Source: Paludibacter sp. UBA5753 | GTDB lineage: Bacteria > Bacteroidota > Bacteroidia > Bacteroidales > Paludibacteraceae | Length of the DNA stretch: 23,081 nucleotides | NCBI GenBank assembly: GCA_002427615.1 | Contig: DIFH01000007.1 | Span: 13,247-36,327, forward strand | Reading direction: 5' to 3' | Translations under genes and position numbers: made by a program | Shown: one piece after another, positions 7,768-14,215 of the stretch | Layout: the number at the start of each line of letters is the position of its first letter | Position numbering within the stretch: position 1 is the first letter of the stretch | The notes under the pieces: generated by a model | What the model saw: only the letters and a program-made list of their open reading frames with translations | What the model was told of the DNA's origin: nothing | The model's database searches: none

Positions 7768-7796
7768 CAATTCCCCCTTTAAAGAGTTAGGGGCAG
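7768..7796 (-). repeat. Palindromic element between attenuator and trpB
   Basis: In the mRNA sense CCCCTAACTCTTT AAAGGGGGAATTG. It is the first copy of the element met by RNA polymerase after it escapes the attenuator. Confidence 0.55.
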
Positions 7797-7803
7797 AATA
7801 ATA

Positions 7804-7838
7804 AAAAAGGCTTATCGTGAGTTCCGACAAGCCTTTTT
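7804..7838 (-). terminator. trp attenuator terminator hairpin
   Basis: In the mRNA sense AAAAAGGCTT pairs with AAGCCTTTTT. The stem extends inward through one G.U and TCG/CGA to a 7-nt loop (GAACTCA), about 14 bp in all, and ends in a U run. It lies between the leader peptide stop codon and the trpB start, where premature termination would turn the operon off. Confidence 0.85.
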
Positions 7839-7885
7839 GTTATATTTTTCTTCTGACAATATACACAAGTGTACCCTCTCACGAT
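7814..7885 (-). promoter_or_regulatory. trp antiterminator pairing
   Basis: In the mRNA, ATCGTGAG (7885-7878), which overlaps the leader stop codon, is perfectly complementary to CTCACGAT (7821-7814). The latter contains four bases of the terminator's 3' arm plus its loop. The two pairings exclude each other. A ribosome stalled at the Trp codons, 17 nt upstream, would leave ATCGTGAG free to form the antiterminator; a ribosome reaching the stop codon would cover it and allow termination. A further 7-bp pairing is possible between TGACAAT in leader codons 5-7 (7928-7922) and ATTGTCA (7860-7854). The mechanism is inferred from sequence. Confidence 0.75.
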
Positions 7886-7941
7886 TTGTTGTTTCGTAAG
7901 TGCCACCACCAAAATTTATTAATTGTCAAACTTGCGTTCAT
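7879..7941 (-). CDS. trpL: trp operon leader peptide
   Basis: A 20-residue ORF whose residues 9-16 read KFWWWHLR: three consecutive Trp codons (TGG TGG TGG) at codons 11-13. By chance this is very unlikely in such a short ORF upstream of a trp operon. The stop codon TGA lies inside the antiterminator strand ATCGTGAG. It is preceded by an A-rich stretch without Shine-Dalgarno, as is usual in Bacteroidota, and lies about 20 nt from the predicted transcription start. Its role is to sense charged tRNA-Trp by ribosome stalling. It is not expected to act as a protein. Confidence 0.88.
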   Translation of the reverse strand: MNASLTINKFWWWHLRNNKS

Positions 7942-7966
7942 TTGCGTTTTGATTTATTTATGGGTG

Positions 7967-7997
7967 CAAAGATGATAAATTATTTTTATTTGAGCAA
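7967..7997 (-). promoter_or_regulatory. Predicted trp operon promoter
   Basis: In the minus sense TTG (7997-7995), a 20-bp spacer, then CATCTTTG (7974-7967), a one-mismatch match to the Bacteroidota -7 box TAnnTTTG. The start of transcription would be near 7960, giving a leader of about 235 nt before trpB. Confidence 0.6.
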
Positions 7998-8113
7998 GAA
8001 AAATTGCATATTTTTGTTTCAGAAACAAAAACAAAGTTTTAATTATCCACAAGAGATAAAACTTTATTCAAATTAAAGTTATAATTATGACTAAAATTAA
8101 ACCACATAGACTC

Positions 8114-8155
8114 GGGATGCCGGAATCGGAATTCCGGCATCCCATAGAATTCTAT
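8114..8155. repeat. Perfect 13-bp hairpin followed by a 12-bp palindrome
   Basis: GGGATGCCGGAAT (8114-8126) and its exact complement (8131-8143) flank a CGGA loop. The palindrome ATAGAATTCTAT follows at once (8144-8155). There is no T run on either side, so a simple intrinsic terminator is doubtful; a REP-like element is possible. It sits downstream of the LytTR gene and upstream of the trp promoter and could insulate the two. I see no gene in the rest of 8001-8404. Confidence 0.65.
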
Positions 8156-8404
8156 TATTCACCAAGTACAATTAATCATTCATTGCACAATGTTTGTCAG
8201 TAAAAAAGAATTCCCTGAAGAGGGTCAAAAGCATGCTGAAAAATAACCGCAACAAAATTGTCATTGCGCAAATATCCCGTCAGTCTTTCTGTTGTTTTCT
8301 CACCATCTTCATTAAAATATTCGGTGGTGACACAAAAAGTATTACAGTATTATCAGTTGACTATCAGTATATTAAAATGAATAATAATATTAAAAAAACG
8401 CCAC

Positions 8405-9253
8405 CTATTTCGAGAACTTAGTCATTACCCGCTCGTAATAAGTTTTTGAAACGGGAATATCGGGTGTATTCATGGCATCCATTTCCAGAAAAATACCTTC
8501 TTTGGTTTTACGCAACACTTTTACCTTATCCAGGTTTACGATGTACGAGCGATGACAGCGTACCAACGGACTGTTTATAGTCAGATTTTCTTCCATCCAT
8601 TTCAATGAATTACGTATCAGATAATGAGATAGTTTTGACTTGTTCAGATAATGTATGGTAGCATAATTGTCGGATGAATCGATATACAGTAAATTGTCGA
8701 GTATGATTGAAATTTTCAACTCGCCTTTTTCATCGGGAAAAGCTATCAGATTTCGTTTATGAGTTTCAGATTCGGGTTCTTCTTTCGACATTTCTTCTAA
8801 TAAAGTGTTTTTCTCGCGCCACGAGAAATACAACCACGACATAGCGTAAGGCAATAGTAAGATCAAACTGGTATTAATCGTTGATTGTTGGAAAATCTCA
8901 ACAAACTCTCTCTGAGCGCCTTTTTCAGGAATGAATTTAGCAAATAATGAATAAAAAAGCGACATGGCAATTATTTCGGATAAAATCCAAACTCCATATT
9001 GCCAATAAGTTATCATGTGGGTTTTTGTATAAGAAAGCATGATGAACCTGCTGACAACTATTACAAGCATTCCCACCAATACAATCAGGCTTGAAAAGAA
9101 AAAATATTTGAATTCGGAAATATTCGGATACCAACCACGTGAATTAAACGGCTGAAAGATATTTATAAACAATAATGCAAAGATAGCCGTGAACAATATC
9201 AACTTTGTGATATTGCCTCTTTCGTACAAGTAAGCGGGAATCTTTGTATACAT
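8405..9253 (-). CDS. Membrane-anchored LytTR-family DNA-binding regulator
   Basis: 282 aa from the ATG at 9253. The ORF is open to 9310, but that upstream start lies before the predicted promoter. The N-terminal half has about four hydrophobic segments (beginning KLILFTAIFALLFINIF, FFFSSLIVLVGMLVIVV, YGVWILSEIIAMSLFYSLF and INTSLILLLPYAMSWLYF), then a charged linker, then a C-terminal LytTR domain of about 100 residues. LytTR hallmarks are ILYIDSSDNYATIHY-like strands, LVRCHRSYIVNLDKV and VSKTYYERV. There is no receiver domain, so the input is probably sensed in or at the membrane (inference). It is divergent from an alpha/beta-hydrolase-like gene, with a direct-repeat array between them. The target genes are unknown. 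Confidence 0.9.
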   Translation of the reverse strand: MYTKIPAYLYERGNITKLILFTAIFALLFINIFQPFNSRGWYPNISEFKYFFFSSLIVLVGMLVIVVSRFIMLSYTKTHMITYWQYGVWILSEIIAMSLFYSLFAKFIPEKGAQREFVEIFQQSTINTSLILLLPYAMSWLYFSWREKNTLLEEMSKEEPESETHKRNLIAFPDEKGELKISIILDNLLYIDSSDNYATIHYLNKSKLSHYLIRNSLKWMEENLTINSPLVRCHRSYIVNLDKVKVLRKTKEGIFLEMDAMNTPDIPVSKTYYERVMTKFSK

Positions 9254-9283
9254 CCTTTTTTTGTTTCCTAAAATATTTTGATA

Positions 9284-9314
9284 CAAATGTATACTATTCC
9301 ATTCAAACAAACAA
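9284..9314 (-). promoter_or_regulatory. Predicted promoter of the LytTR gene
   Basis: In the minus sense TTG (9314-9312), a 20-bp spacer, then TACATTTG (9291-9284), an exact match to TAnnTTTG. Transcription would start near 9277, 24 nt before the ATG at 9253. This is the reason for choosing that start. Confidence 0.65.
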
Positions 9315-9320
9315 CAAACT

Positions 9321-9410
9321 TTACCCCTGTAAATGGATTTTTTATCCCTGTAATTTAATTTTTACCCCACATCACACAACGTTATCCCTAAACATCATTC
9401 TTTTTACCGA
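9321..9410. promoter_or_regulatory. Direct-repeat array, candidate LytTR operators
   Basis: TTACCCC (9321), TTATCCC (9342), TTACCCC (9362), TTATCCC (9382) and a degenerate TTACCGA (9404) recur at 21, 20, 20 and 22 bp. LytTR proteins bind direct repeats about two helical turns apart, and the array lies just upstream of the LytTR gene's own promoter. Copy 1 is also part of the palindrome TTTACCCCTGTAAA. Confidence 0.6.
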
Positions 9411-9414
9411 TTAA

Positions 9415-9445
9415 TTTGAAACTGCCGACAAACATTGTTTTTTTG
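9415..9445 (+). promoter_or_regulatory. Possible promoter of the hydrolase-like gene
   Basis: TTTG (9415-9418), a 19-bp spacer and TTTTTTTG (9438-9445), which keeps the TTTG end of the -7 box but lacks its A. Transcription would start near 9452, 20 nt before the ATG at 9472. The match is weak. Confidence 0.35.
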
Positions 9446-9471
9446 TAAAATAAAACCACAATGAAAAAAAT

Positions 9472-10593
9472 ATGAATTATAGTCTTCGTTATCAGGAATT
9501 AAACGCAATGTATAAAATGGGCGTTGATACGGATTTGCAAAACTCACCTGTATGTGTCCGGCATTTTTCGTTTCATAGTGATCCGATTCCGCAGATGAGC
9601 GAAAACACTCCGGAGAATTTATTCAGTGATAAGGTTTCCGAAAACATTAGTTTTAAATATCCCGTGTTTGTTTTGCAAAAAACAAAAAAAACGGATCGTG
9701 CCATCTTACTAATGCACGGACTTAATGAGCGTAACTGGAGTAAATACCTTACCTGGGCAGAATATCTTTGCACAGAAACCGGAAGAGCGGTAATTTTGTT
9801 TCCCATTGCTTTTCATGTCAATCGTTCGCCAATCAATTGGTCGAATCCACGGATGTTACAATCCATTTATGAATTGCGCAGAAAGCAAAACGGCAATGAC
9901 CGTTCGTTGAGCTTCGCCAATGTGGCTCTGAGCGAACGCATTTCGCAAAATCCATATCGTTTTTACAGTTCCGGCAGGCAAAGCCTGAATGATATAACCC
10001 AATTGATAAGCAACATAAAATCAGGCTGGCATCCGTTGTTTGCCGAAAACACCCAGATTGATGTTTTTGCTTATTCCATCGGAGCTTTTTTATCGCAAAT
10101 TGCTTTTATGACTAATCCTGACAATTTGTTTGCCGAATCGAAATTATTTATGTTTTGCGGTGGTAGCATCTTTAGCTCAATGTTTGGCGAATCGCGGAGT
10201 ATCATGGATAGAGTGGCTTTCGATAAATTACTGAAATATTATAAAGAAGATTTTTCGGCAAAAAATGAGTTTGAACAGTACCGCGATAAAGCTTTCGAGT
10301 CATTTTACAGTATGATACTCCCAGAACGAAACGAAAACGAGCGATTGAACTTTTTCAAAAAAATGAAATCACGACTTGCCGGTATTTCGTTGGTACGCGA
10401 TAAAGTAATCCCATATTTGGGTGTAGAAAAAGCGTTGGGTATCGAAAATGCAAAATCATGCATCAATTTGCTCGATTTTGCATTTGATTATTCGCACGAA
10501 AATCCTTTCCCTGTGGGAAAAACAATTGTATGCACAGAAGTTAACACGTCTTTTGAGAGAGTCTTTTTACAAGTTGCCGATTTCTTGGCTTAG
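9472..10593 (+). CDS. Alpha/beta-hydrolase-like protein (DUF6051-like)
   Basis: 373 aa, no signal peptide, so probably cytoplasmic. The central part has alpha/beta-hydrolase features: a strand followed by LLMHGLNER (H82, the usual oxyanion-loop position), and DVFAYSIGAFLSQIAF, where the nucleophile elbow is A-x-S-x-G (S202) instead of G-x-S-x-G. A His in DYSHENPF near the C-terminus could complete a triad (inference). I associate the length and the NERNWSKYLTWAEYL segment with the Bacteroidota family DUF6051, from memory only. The substrate is unknown. It is divergent from the LytTR regulator and followed by a terminator, so it appears to be a single-gene unit that the neighbour might control. 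Confidence 0.75.
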   Translation: MNYSLRYQELNAMYKMGVDTDLQNSPVCVRHFSFHSDPIPQMSENTPENLFSDKVSENISFKYPVFVLQKTKKTDRAILLMHGLNERNWSKYLTWAEYLCTETGRAVILFPIAFHVNRSPINWSNPRMLQSIYELRRKQNGNDRSLSFANVALSERISQNPYRFYSSGRQSLNDITQLISNIKSGWHPLFAENTQIDVFAYSIGAFLSQIAFMTNPDNLFAESKLFMFCGGSIFSSMFGESRSIMDRVAFDKLLKYYKEDFSAKNEFEQYRDKAFESFYSMILPERNENERLNFFKKMKSRLAGISLVRDKVIPYLGVEKALGIENAKSCINLLDFAFDYSHENPFPVGKTIVCTEVNTSFERVFLQVADFLA

Positions 10594-10621
10594 CGGCTTA
10601 TAATTTTACAAAGAAAAAGTG

Positions 10622-10659
10622 AAAATGTCGATAGTTTTTTATGACTACCGACATTTTTT
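10622..10659 (+). terminator. Terminator of the hydrolase-like gene
   Basis: AAATGTCG (10623-10630) pairs with CGACATTT (10649-10656). The stem continues, after a mismatch, with TAGT/ACTA. It is followed by T residues and lies about 30 nt past the stop codon. Confidence 0.75.
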
Positions 10660-10693
10660 ATAGAAATACAATGGGTCGCTTTCGTCTTTTGGC

Positions 10694-10701
10694 TATATTT
10701 G
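10694..10701 (+). promoter_or_regulatory. Possible -7 box ahead of the DUF456 gene
   Basis: TATATTTG matches TAnnTTTG exactly. No clear -33 TTG is seen about 20 bp upstream. If used, it would give a leader of nearly 190 nt before the ATG at 10896. Confidence 0.4.
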
Positions 10702-10742
10702 CAAGTTCATTATTCTTATTATGGTAAATAGTGCTTGAAAGA

Positions 10743-10864
10743 AAACTCCGTGTTTGATAAGAAAACGTCAAGGTCAAGGCGCACAAAGCAGCGAAAACAC
10801 GGAGTTTACTCTGGTAAATGAGTAGTTTTTGCTGCGAGTGCAACGCAGAGATGGGCGTTTTCTT
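10743..10864 (+). repeat. Structured leader or palindromic repeat upstream of DUF456
   Basis: A perfect 13-bp inverted repeat: AAACTCCGTGTTT (10743-10755) and AAACACGGAGTTT (10795-10807). A competing pairing joins GCAGCGAAAAC (10788-10798) with GTTTTTGCTGC (10825-10835), 11 bp with one G.U. An outer pairing joins AAGAAAACG (10759-10767) with CGTTTTCTT (10856-10864). It may be an RNA switch, or more likely a dispersed palindromic repeat. Any ORF here looks spurious. Confidence 0.55.
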
Positions 10865-10895
10865 GCAAACGCTAAATAGCTAAAAAGGTTGTAGT

Positions 10896-11369
10896 ATGGA
10901 TATTTTTCTGATTATCCTGGCAGGAATTTTTGTAATTGTCGGTTTTGTTGGTTCGGTATTGCCTGTTTTGCCGGGTGCGCCGTTGAGTTATATCGGCATT
11001 TTGTTGCTGCATCTTACCGACAAGGTTCAGTTCTCGTCCGATTTCCTAATCCTTTGGTTAGTGATTGTAATTTTTGTTCAGTTGCTTGATTATTTTGTGC
11101 CTATTTGGGGAACAAAAAGATTCGGCGGTTCAAAGCGTGGCGTGTGGGGAAGTACCCTGGGTTTGATTGTCGGGATGTTCATGGGTCTGTGGGGAATTAT
11201 TCTTGGTCCGTTTGTAGGCGCTTTGTTGGGTGAATTGTCCGAGAATAAAAGTACCAAAGAAGCTATACGGGCAGCTTTCGGATCATTTGTCGGTCTTATG
11301 TTGGGAACGATATTCAAACTGATTGTGGCAGGCTTTATGATTTATTATTACGTTGAAGCATTGATTTAA
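10896..11369 (+). CDS. DUF456 family membrane protein
   Basis: 157 aa, almost entirely hydrophobic. N-terminal helix LIILAGIFVIVGFVGSVLPVLPGAPLSYIGILLLHL with the Gly/Pro pattern typical of DUF456 (VLPVLPGAPL). A second hydrophobic region (LILWLVIVIFVQLLDYFVPIWGTKRFGGSKRGVWGSTLG) is followed by glycine-rich GLWGIILGPFVGALLGE and GSFVGLMLGTIFKLIVAGFM. It is probably an inner-membrane protein; no function is established for the family. The ATG at 10896 fits the family start. Nothing in its surroundings suggests a role beyond the structured sequence upstream. Confidence 0.88.
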   Translation: MDIFLIILAGIFVIVGFVGSVLPVLPGAPLSYIGILLLHLTDKVQFSSDFLILWLVIVIFVQLLDYFVPIWGTKRFGGSKRGVWGSTLGLIVGMFMGLWGIILGPFVGALLGELSENKSTKEAIRAAFGSFVGLMLGTIFKLIVAGFMIYYYVEALI

Positions 11370-11416
11370 CAGCTAAAATATTAATTGAAAATACGATGAC
11401 TATCAGCGTAAACAGG

Positions 11417-11538
11417 ATGTATAAATTTACTGTGATTCTTTGCACTTTAACTCTTTTTACTCGTGCAATACAACAAAAAATATCACTGCCTCGAAATATT
11501 CGGCGTTATTAAAGATTGCGAACAAAAAACTGCCCTGA
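11417..11538 (+). pseudogene. Possible frameshifted lipoprotein remnant
   Basis: From the ATG at 11417 the frame reads MYKFTVILCTLTLFT, like a signal peptide. A frame two bases over continues SCNTTKNITASKYSALLKIANKK and stops at 11536-11538. Joined across the T run near 11456 they would make a lipoprotein start with a lipobox-like SC. Only about 40 residues can be traced. It may be a decayed gene or coincidence. Confidence 0.35.
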
Positions 11539-11602
11539 TTACTTAAAACTTTTTGGCGTCTTCATCTCTTTTCACTTTTGGCAATACAAACACAAAATAA
11601 TT

Positions 11603-12394
11603 ATGAACATTCTTGACTTTATCGCAAACAAACCTTATAAAATCGGCATTGCCCTCAGCGGCGGGGGAATCAAGGGATTATGTCATGCCGGAGTATTAAA
11701 AGCCCTTGAAGAACAGGGTATCAAACCGGGTATACTTTCGGGTGTGAGCGCCGGCGCCATTGTGGGAGCTTTGTATGCCGATGGTTACACGCCCGACGAA
11801 ATTGCAAAGCTTTTCGAAGACATTAGTTTTCGCCAGATGACCAAATTCCGCATTCCTGATGGCGGATTATTCAGAATTGATGCTTTCGAAAATTTTATGT
11901 TTCGTAATCTCCGGGCAAAAACTTTTGAAGAACTGAACATTCCACTACGCATAGTTGCCACCAACCTGGACAAAGGTCAAAGTGTAGTTTTTGAAAAAGG
12001 AAATCTGATCGACCCGATTGTGGCTTCGTGCAGTGTTCCGGTTTTATTTATACCCAAAAAAATTAATGGCGTCTATTATGTTGACGGCGGCGTTTTAAAA
12101 AACTTCCCTGTCTCTACCATTCGCAACGAATGTGATAAAGTAATCGGTATCAATGCCAGTCCACTTGTTGCCGACGAATACAAACTATCGCTTTTGAATG
12201 TAGCGTCGCGCACCTACCATTTTATGTTCAAAGCGAATATCATTCATGACAAAGAACTGTGCGACTTGCTGATAGAACCTGTTGATATGGGAAATTACGA
12301 CACCTTTGATGTTGACAAGGGACGCGAGATATTCGAACTCGGCTACAAGAGTACCAAGCAGTTACTTGAATCGAAAATGAAAATAATTGGTTGA
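11603..12394 (+). CDS. Patatin-like phospholipase
   Basis: 263 aa from the ATG at 11603; an in-frame extension to a TTG at 11516 is rejected because the fold begins at YKIGIALSGGGIKG. Patatin family: oxyanion hole GGGIKG (residues 20-25), nucleophile S49 in GVSAG, and catalytic Asp D161 in DGG, a Ser-Asp dyad. This is the small bacterial, RssA/YlbK-like type, predicted to hydrolyse acyl ester bonds of lipids. There is no signal peptide or outer-membrane barrel domain, so a cytoplasmic or inner-membrane-surface location is likely (inference). No operon partner is evident: the next feature is a dispersed repeat. Confidence 0.93.
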   Translation: MNILDFIANKPYKIGIALSGGGIKGLCHAGVLKALEEQGIKPGILSGVSAGAIVGALYADGYTPDEIAKLFEDISFRQMTKFRIPDGGLFRIDAFENFMFRNLRAKTFEELNIPLRIVATNLDKGQSVVFEKGNLIDPIVASCSVPVLFIPKKINGVYYVDGGVLKNFPVSTIRNECDKVIGINASPLVADEYKLSLLNVASRTYHFMFKANIIHDKELCDLLIEPVDMGNYDTFDVDKGREIFELGYKSTKQLLESKMKIIG

Positions 12395-12477
12395 TTAAGT
12401 TGAACAAGTTAATCCATCAATGAAAAAAATCGAATGGAAATTAAAACTTTATCAAAGAACCAACTGAATCAATCCTC

Positions 12478-12660
12478 GTAACTACTCAGCACCCTAATAA
12501 ATTTGATAATAATCAGCCATTTAGTTGATTGTTATGTTTTTAAATTCTTTGCCCCGACGGGGCTAAATATGAATAACCCCCAGTAAGCGAAGCGCAACTG
12601 GGGGCTAATGAAATAATCCCCTCCTTTGATTTTCAGTTCGACAAAGTCGAACTGAAAATC
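12478..12660. repeat. Dispersed multi-hairpin repeat, copy 1
   Basis: About 183 bp matching 22705-22907 almost base for base. Hairpins in order: GCCCC/GGGGC (12551-12563), CCCCCAGT/ACTGGGGG (12577-12604), and a perfect 15-bp stem at 12628-12642 with 12646-12660. It contains no ORF of note. It is probably a non-autonomous mobile element or REP-like sequence. The rest of 12395-12759 holds nothing recognisable. Confidence 0.85.
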
Positions 12661-12759
12661 TTATCAAACTCTTTAATCACAAAACACTAAATTAAGAATA
12701 GATTTGCATTAAATTAGAGCGTTTAACTTTCATTCTGTTACTATCTGATTTTTTTTGAT

Positions 12760-12767
12760 TACTTTTG
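12760..12767 (+). promoter_or_regulatory. Predicted -7 box of the aminotransferase gene
   Basis: TACTTTTG matches TAnnTTTG exactly and lies 34 nt before the ATG at 12802. A convincing -33 TTG is not seen. Confidence 0.5.
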
Positions 12768-12801
12768 TAGCGAAATAATAAATTAAAACACAGTCAAAAT
12801 T

Positions 12802-13995
12802 ATGTTTCCAGTATCAGAACGTTTGGCTGCGCTTTCCCCTTCGGAAACGCTTGCCATGTCGCAAAAAAGTAACGAGCTGAAAGCTCAGGGTATCGATGTG
12901 ATTAATCTTAGTGTGGGTGAACCCGACTTCAACACGCCCGACCACATAAAAGAAGCTGCCAAACAGGCTGTGGATAATAACTTCTCGTTTTATTCACCTG
13001 TTCCCGGCTACCCTGCTTTGCGCAATGCTATTTGTGCCAAATTAAAATCAGAAAACGGATTGGAATATAAACCCGAACAAATTGTTTGTTCCAATGGCGC
13101 TAAGCAATCGGTATGCAACGTCATTCTTGCCATCATCGGCAAAGGCGACGAAGTCATCATCCCTGCCCCTTATTGGGTTAGTTATCCCGAAATGGTAACC
13201 TTGGCCGACGGCAAATCGGTATCGGTTTACGCAGGCATCGAACAGGATTTCAAAATAACGCCTGCTCAACTCGAAGCTGCCATCACTCCAAAAACCAAAG
13301 CCATTATTCTTTGTTCGCCTTCGAACCCGACAGGGAGCGTTTATTCAAAAGATGAGCTCAAAGGTCTGGCTGACGTATTGGCAAAATATCCGAATATCAT
13401 TATCATTTCCGATGAAATATACGAACATATCAACTATGGCGGTAACCACGAAAGTATTGCCCAGTTTGAAAATGTTCGCGAACGGGTGGTGATTGTAAAC
13501 GGCGTATCAAAAGGTTACGCCATGACAGGCTGGCGTCTTGGCTGGATTGCCGCTCCTAAATGGATTGCTTCAGCTTGTAACACTTTGCAGGGTCAATACA
13601 CTTCAGGTCCATGTTCGGTAACTCAAAAAGCAGCTGAAGCAGCATACACTGGCGATCAAGCTTGCGTCGAAACCATGCGCGTAGCTTTCGAACGTCGTAA
13701 AAAACTCGTGGTTAGTTTGTCCCGCCAAATTCCAGGATTGAAAGTAAACGATCCTCAGGGCGCATTTTATATTTTTCCTGATGCAAGTTATTATATCGGT
13801 AAATCGTTCAACGGCAGAAAAATTGAAAACTCAGGCGACTTAGCCATGTACCTTCTCGAAGAAGGACACGTAGCCTGTGTAGGCGGCGGCGCTTTCGGCG
13901 CCCCTGATTGTATCCGTATATCGTATGCTACTTCCGACGAAAACCTTGTAAAAGCATTCGATTGGATTAAAGAAGCCTTGGCAAAATTGGTGTAA
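12802..13995 (+). CDS. aspC: Class I/II PLP aminotransferase, probably aspartate aminotransferase
   Basis: 397 aa. Fold-type I PLP enzyme: INLSVGEPDFNTP near the N-terminus, CSPSNPTG, ISDEIYEH, the PLP-binding lysine K237 in VSKGYAMTGWRLGW, and the substrate-carboxylate arginine R372 in IRISYA. These match the Ib subgroup of aspartate aminotransferases, which interconvert aspartate and 2-oxoglutarate with oxaloacetate and glutamate. Some members of this group also accept aromatic amino acids or prephenate, so the exact substrate is not settled by sequence. It is a single gene with its own promoter and a perfect terminator. It is not part of the trp operon. Confidence 0.9.
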   Translation: MFPVSERLAALSPSETLAMSQKSNELKAQGIDVINLSVGEPDFNTPDHIKEAAKQAVDNNFSFYSPVPGYPALRNAICAKLKSENGLEYKPEQIVCSNGAKQSVCNVILAIIGKGDEVIIPAPYWVSYPEMVTLADGKSVSVYAGIEQDFKITPAQLEAAITPKTKAIILCSPSNPTGSVYSKDELKGLADVLAKYPNIIIISDEIYEHINYGGNHESIAQFENVRERVVIVNGVSKGYAMTGWRLGWIAAPKWIASACNTLQGQYTSGPCSVTQKAAEAAYTGDQACVETMRVAFERRKKLVVSLSRQIPGLKVNDPQGAFYIFPDASYYIGKSFNGRKIENSGDLAMYLLEEGHVACVGGGAFGAPDCIRISYATSDENLVKAFDWIKEALAKLV

Positions 13996-14063
13996 ATATT
14001 TATCCGACAAAAGAAGAAAAGATCAAAACCAATCGATAAGTTGTTGATTCATAAGATTCAAAC

Positions 14064-14100
14064 AACAGAGAAACCACCTTTTTGAGGTGGTTTCTCTGTT
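14064..14100 (+). terminator. Terminator of the aminotransferase gene
   Basis: A perfect 15-bp stem (14064-14078 with 14086-14100) and a 7-nt loop, 68 nt past the stop codon. The downstream side is only weakly T-rich. Confidence 0.8.
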
Positions 14101-14140
14101 ATTGAGTAGGGTTTGATCAAAAAGAACCTGCTTTTTCAAA

Positions 14141-14215
14141 TTAATTTACCATCACTTTAGCTATTTTCCCATCTACACGGAGTATATACAATCCTGTATT
14201 TAAGGTCTGCAAACA
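14141..14215 (-). pseudogene. Remnant of a type IX secretion C-terminal sorting domain
   Basis: The minus strand reads LNTGLYILRVDGKIAKVMVN and a stop at 14141, the typical end of a type A T9SS sorting domain (GxYxLRV...GK..KV.V). The frame closes at a stop just upstream, and no secreted protein body can be traced. It is likely the last piece of a deleted secreted protein. Confidence 0.55.

Noticed and set aside
7740..7960. T-box or TRAP-type control of the trp operon
   Set aside because: No T-box sequence or run of spaced NAG triplets was seen, and the leader peptide with WWW explains the region better.
8194..8421. 75-codon ORF on the plus strand
   Set aside because: It starts with TTG, overlaps the end of the LytTR gene, has low-complexity sequence and no recognisable domain.
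9461..9475. Four-codon ORF overlapping the hydrolase start (ATGA)
   Set aside because: Too short to support; probably chance in an A-rich leader.
10658..10843. 61-codon ORF on the minus strand
   Set aside because: It lies across the inverted-repeat structure and looks like a by-product of it.
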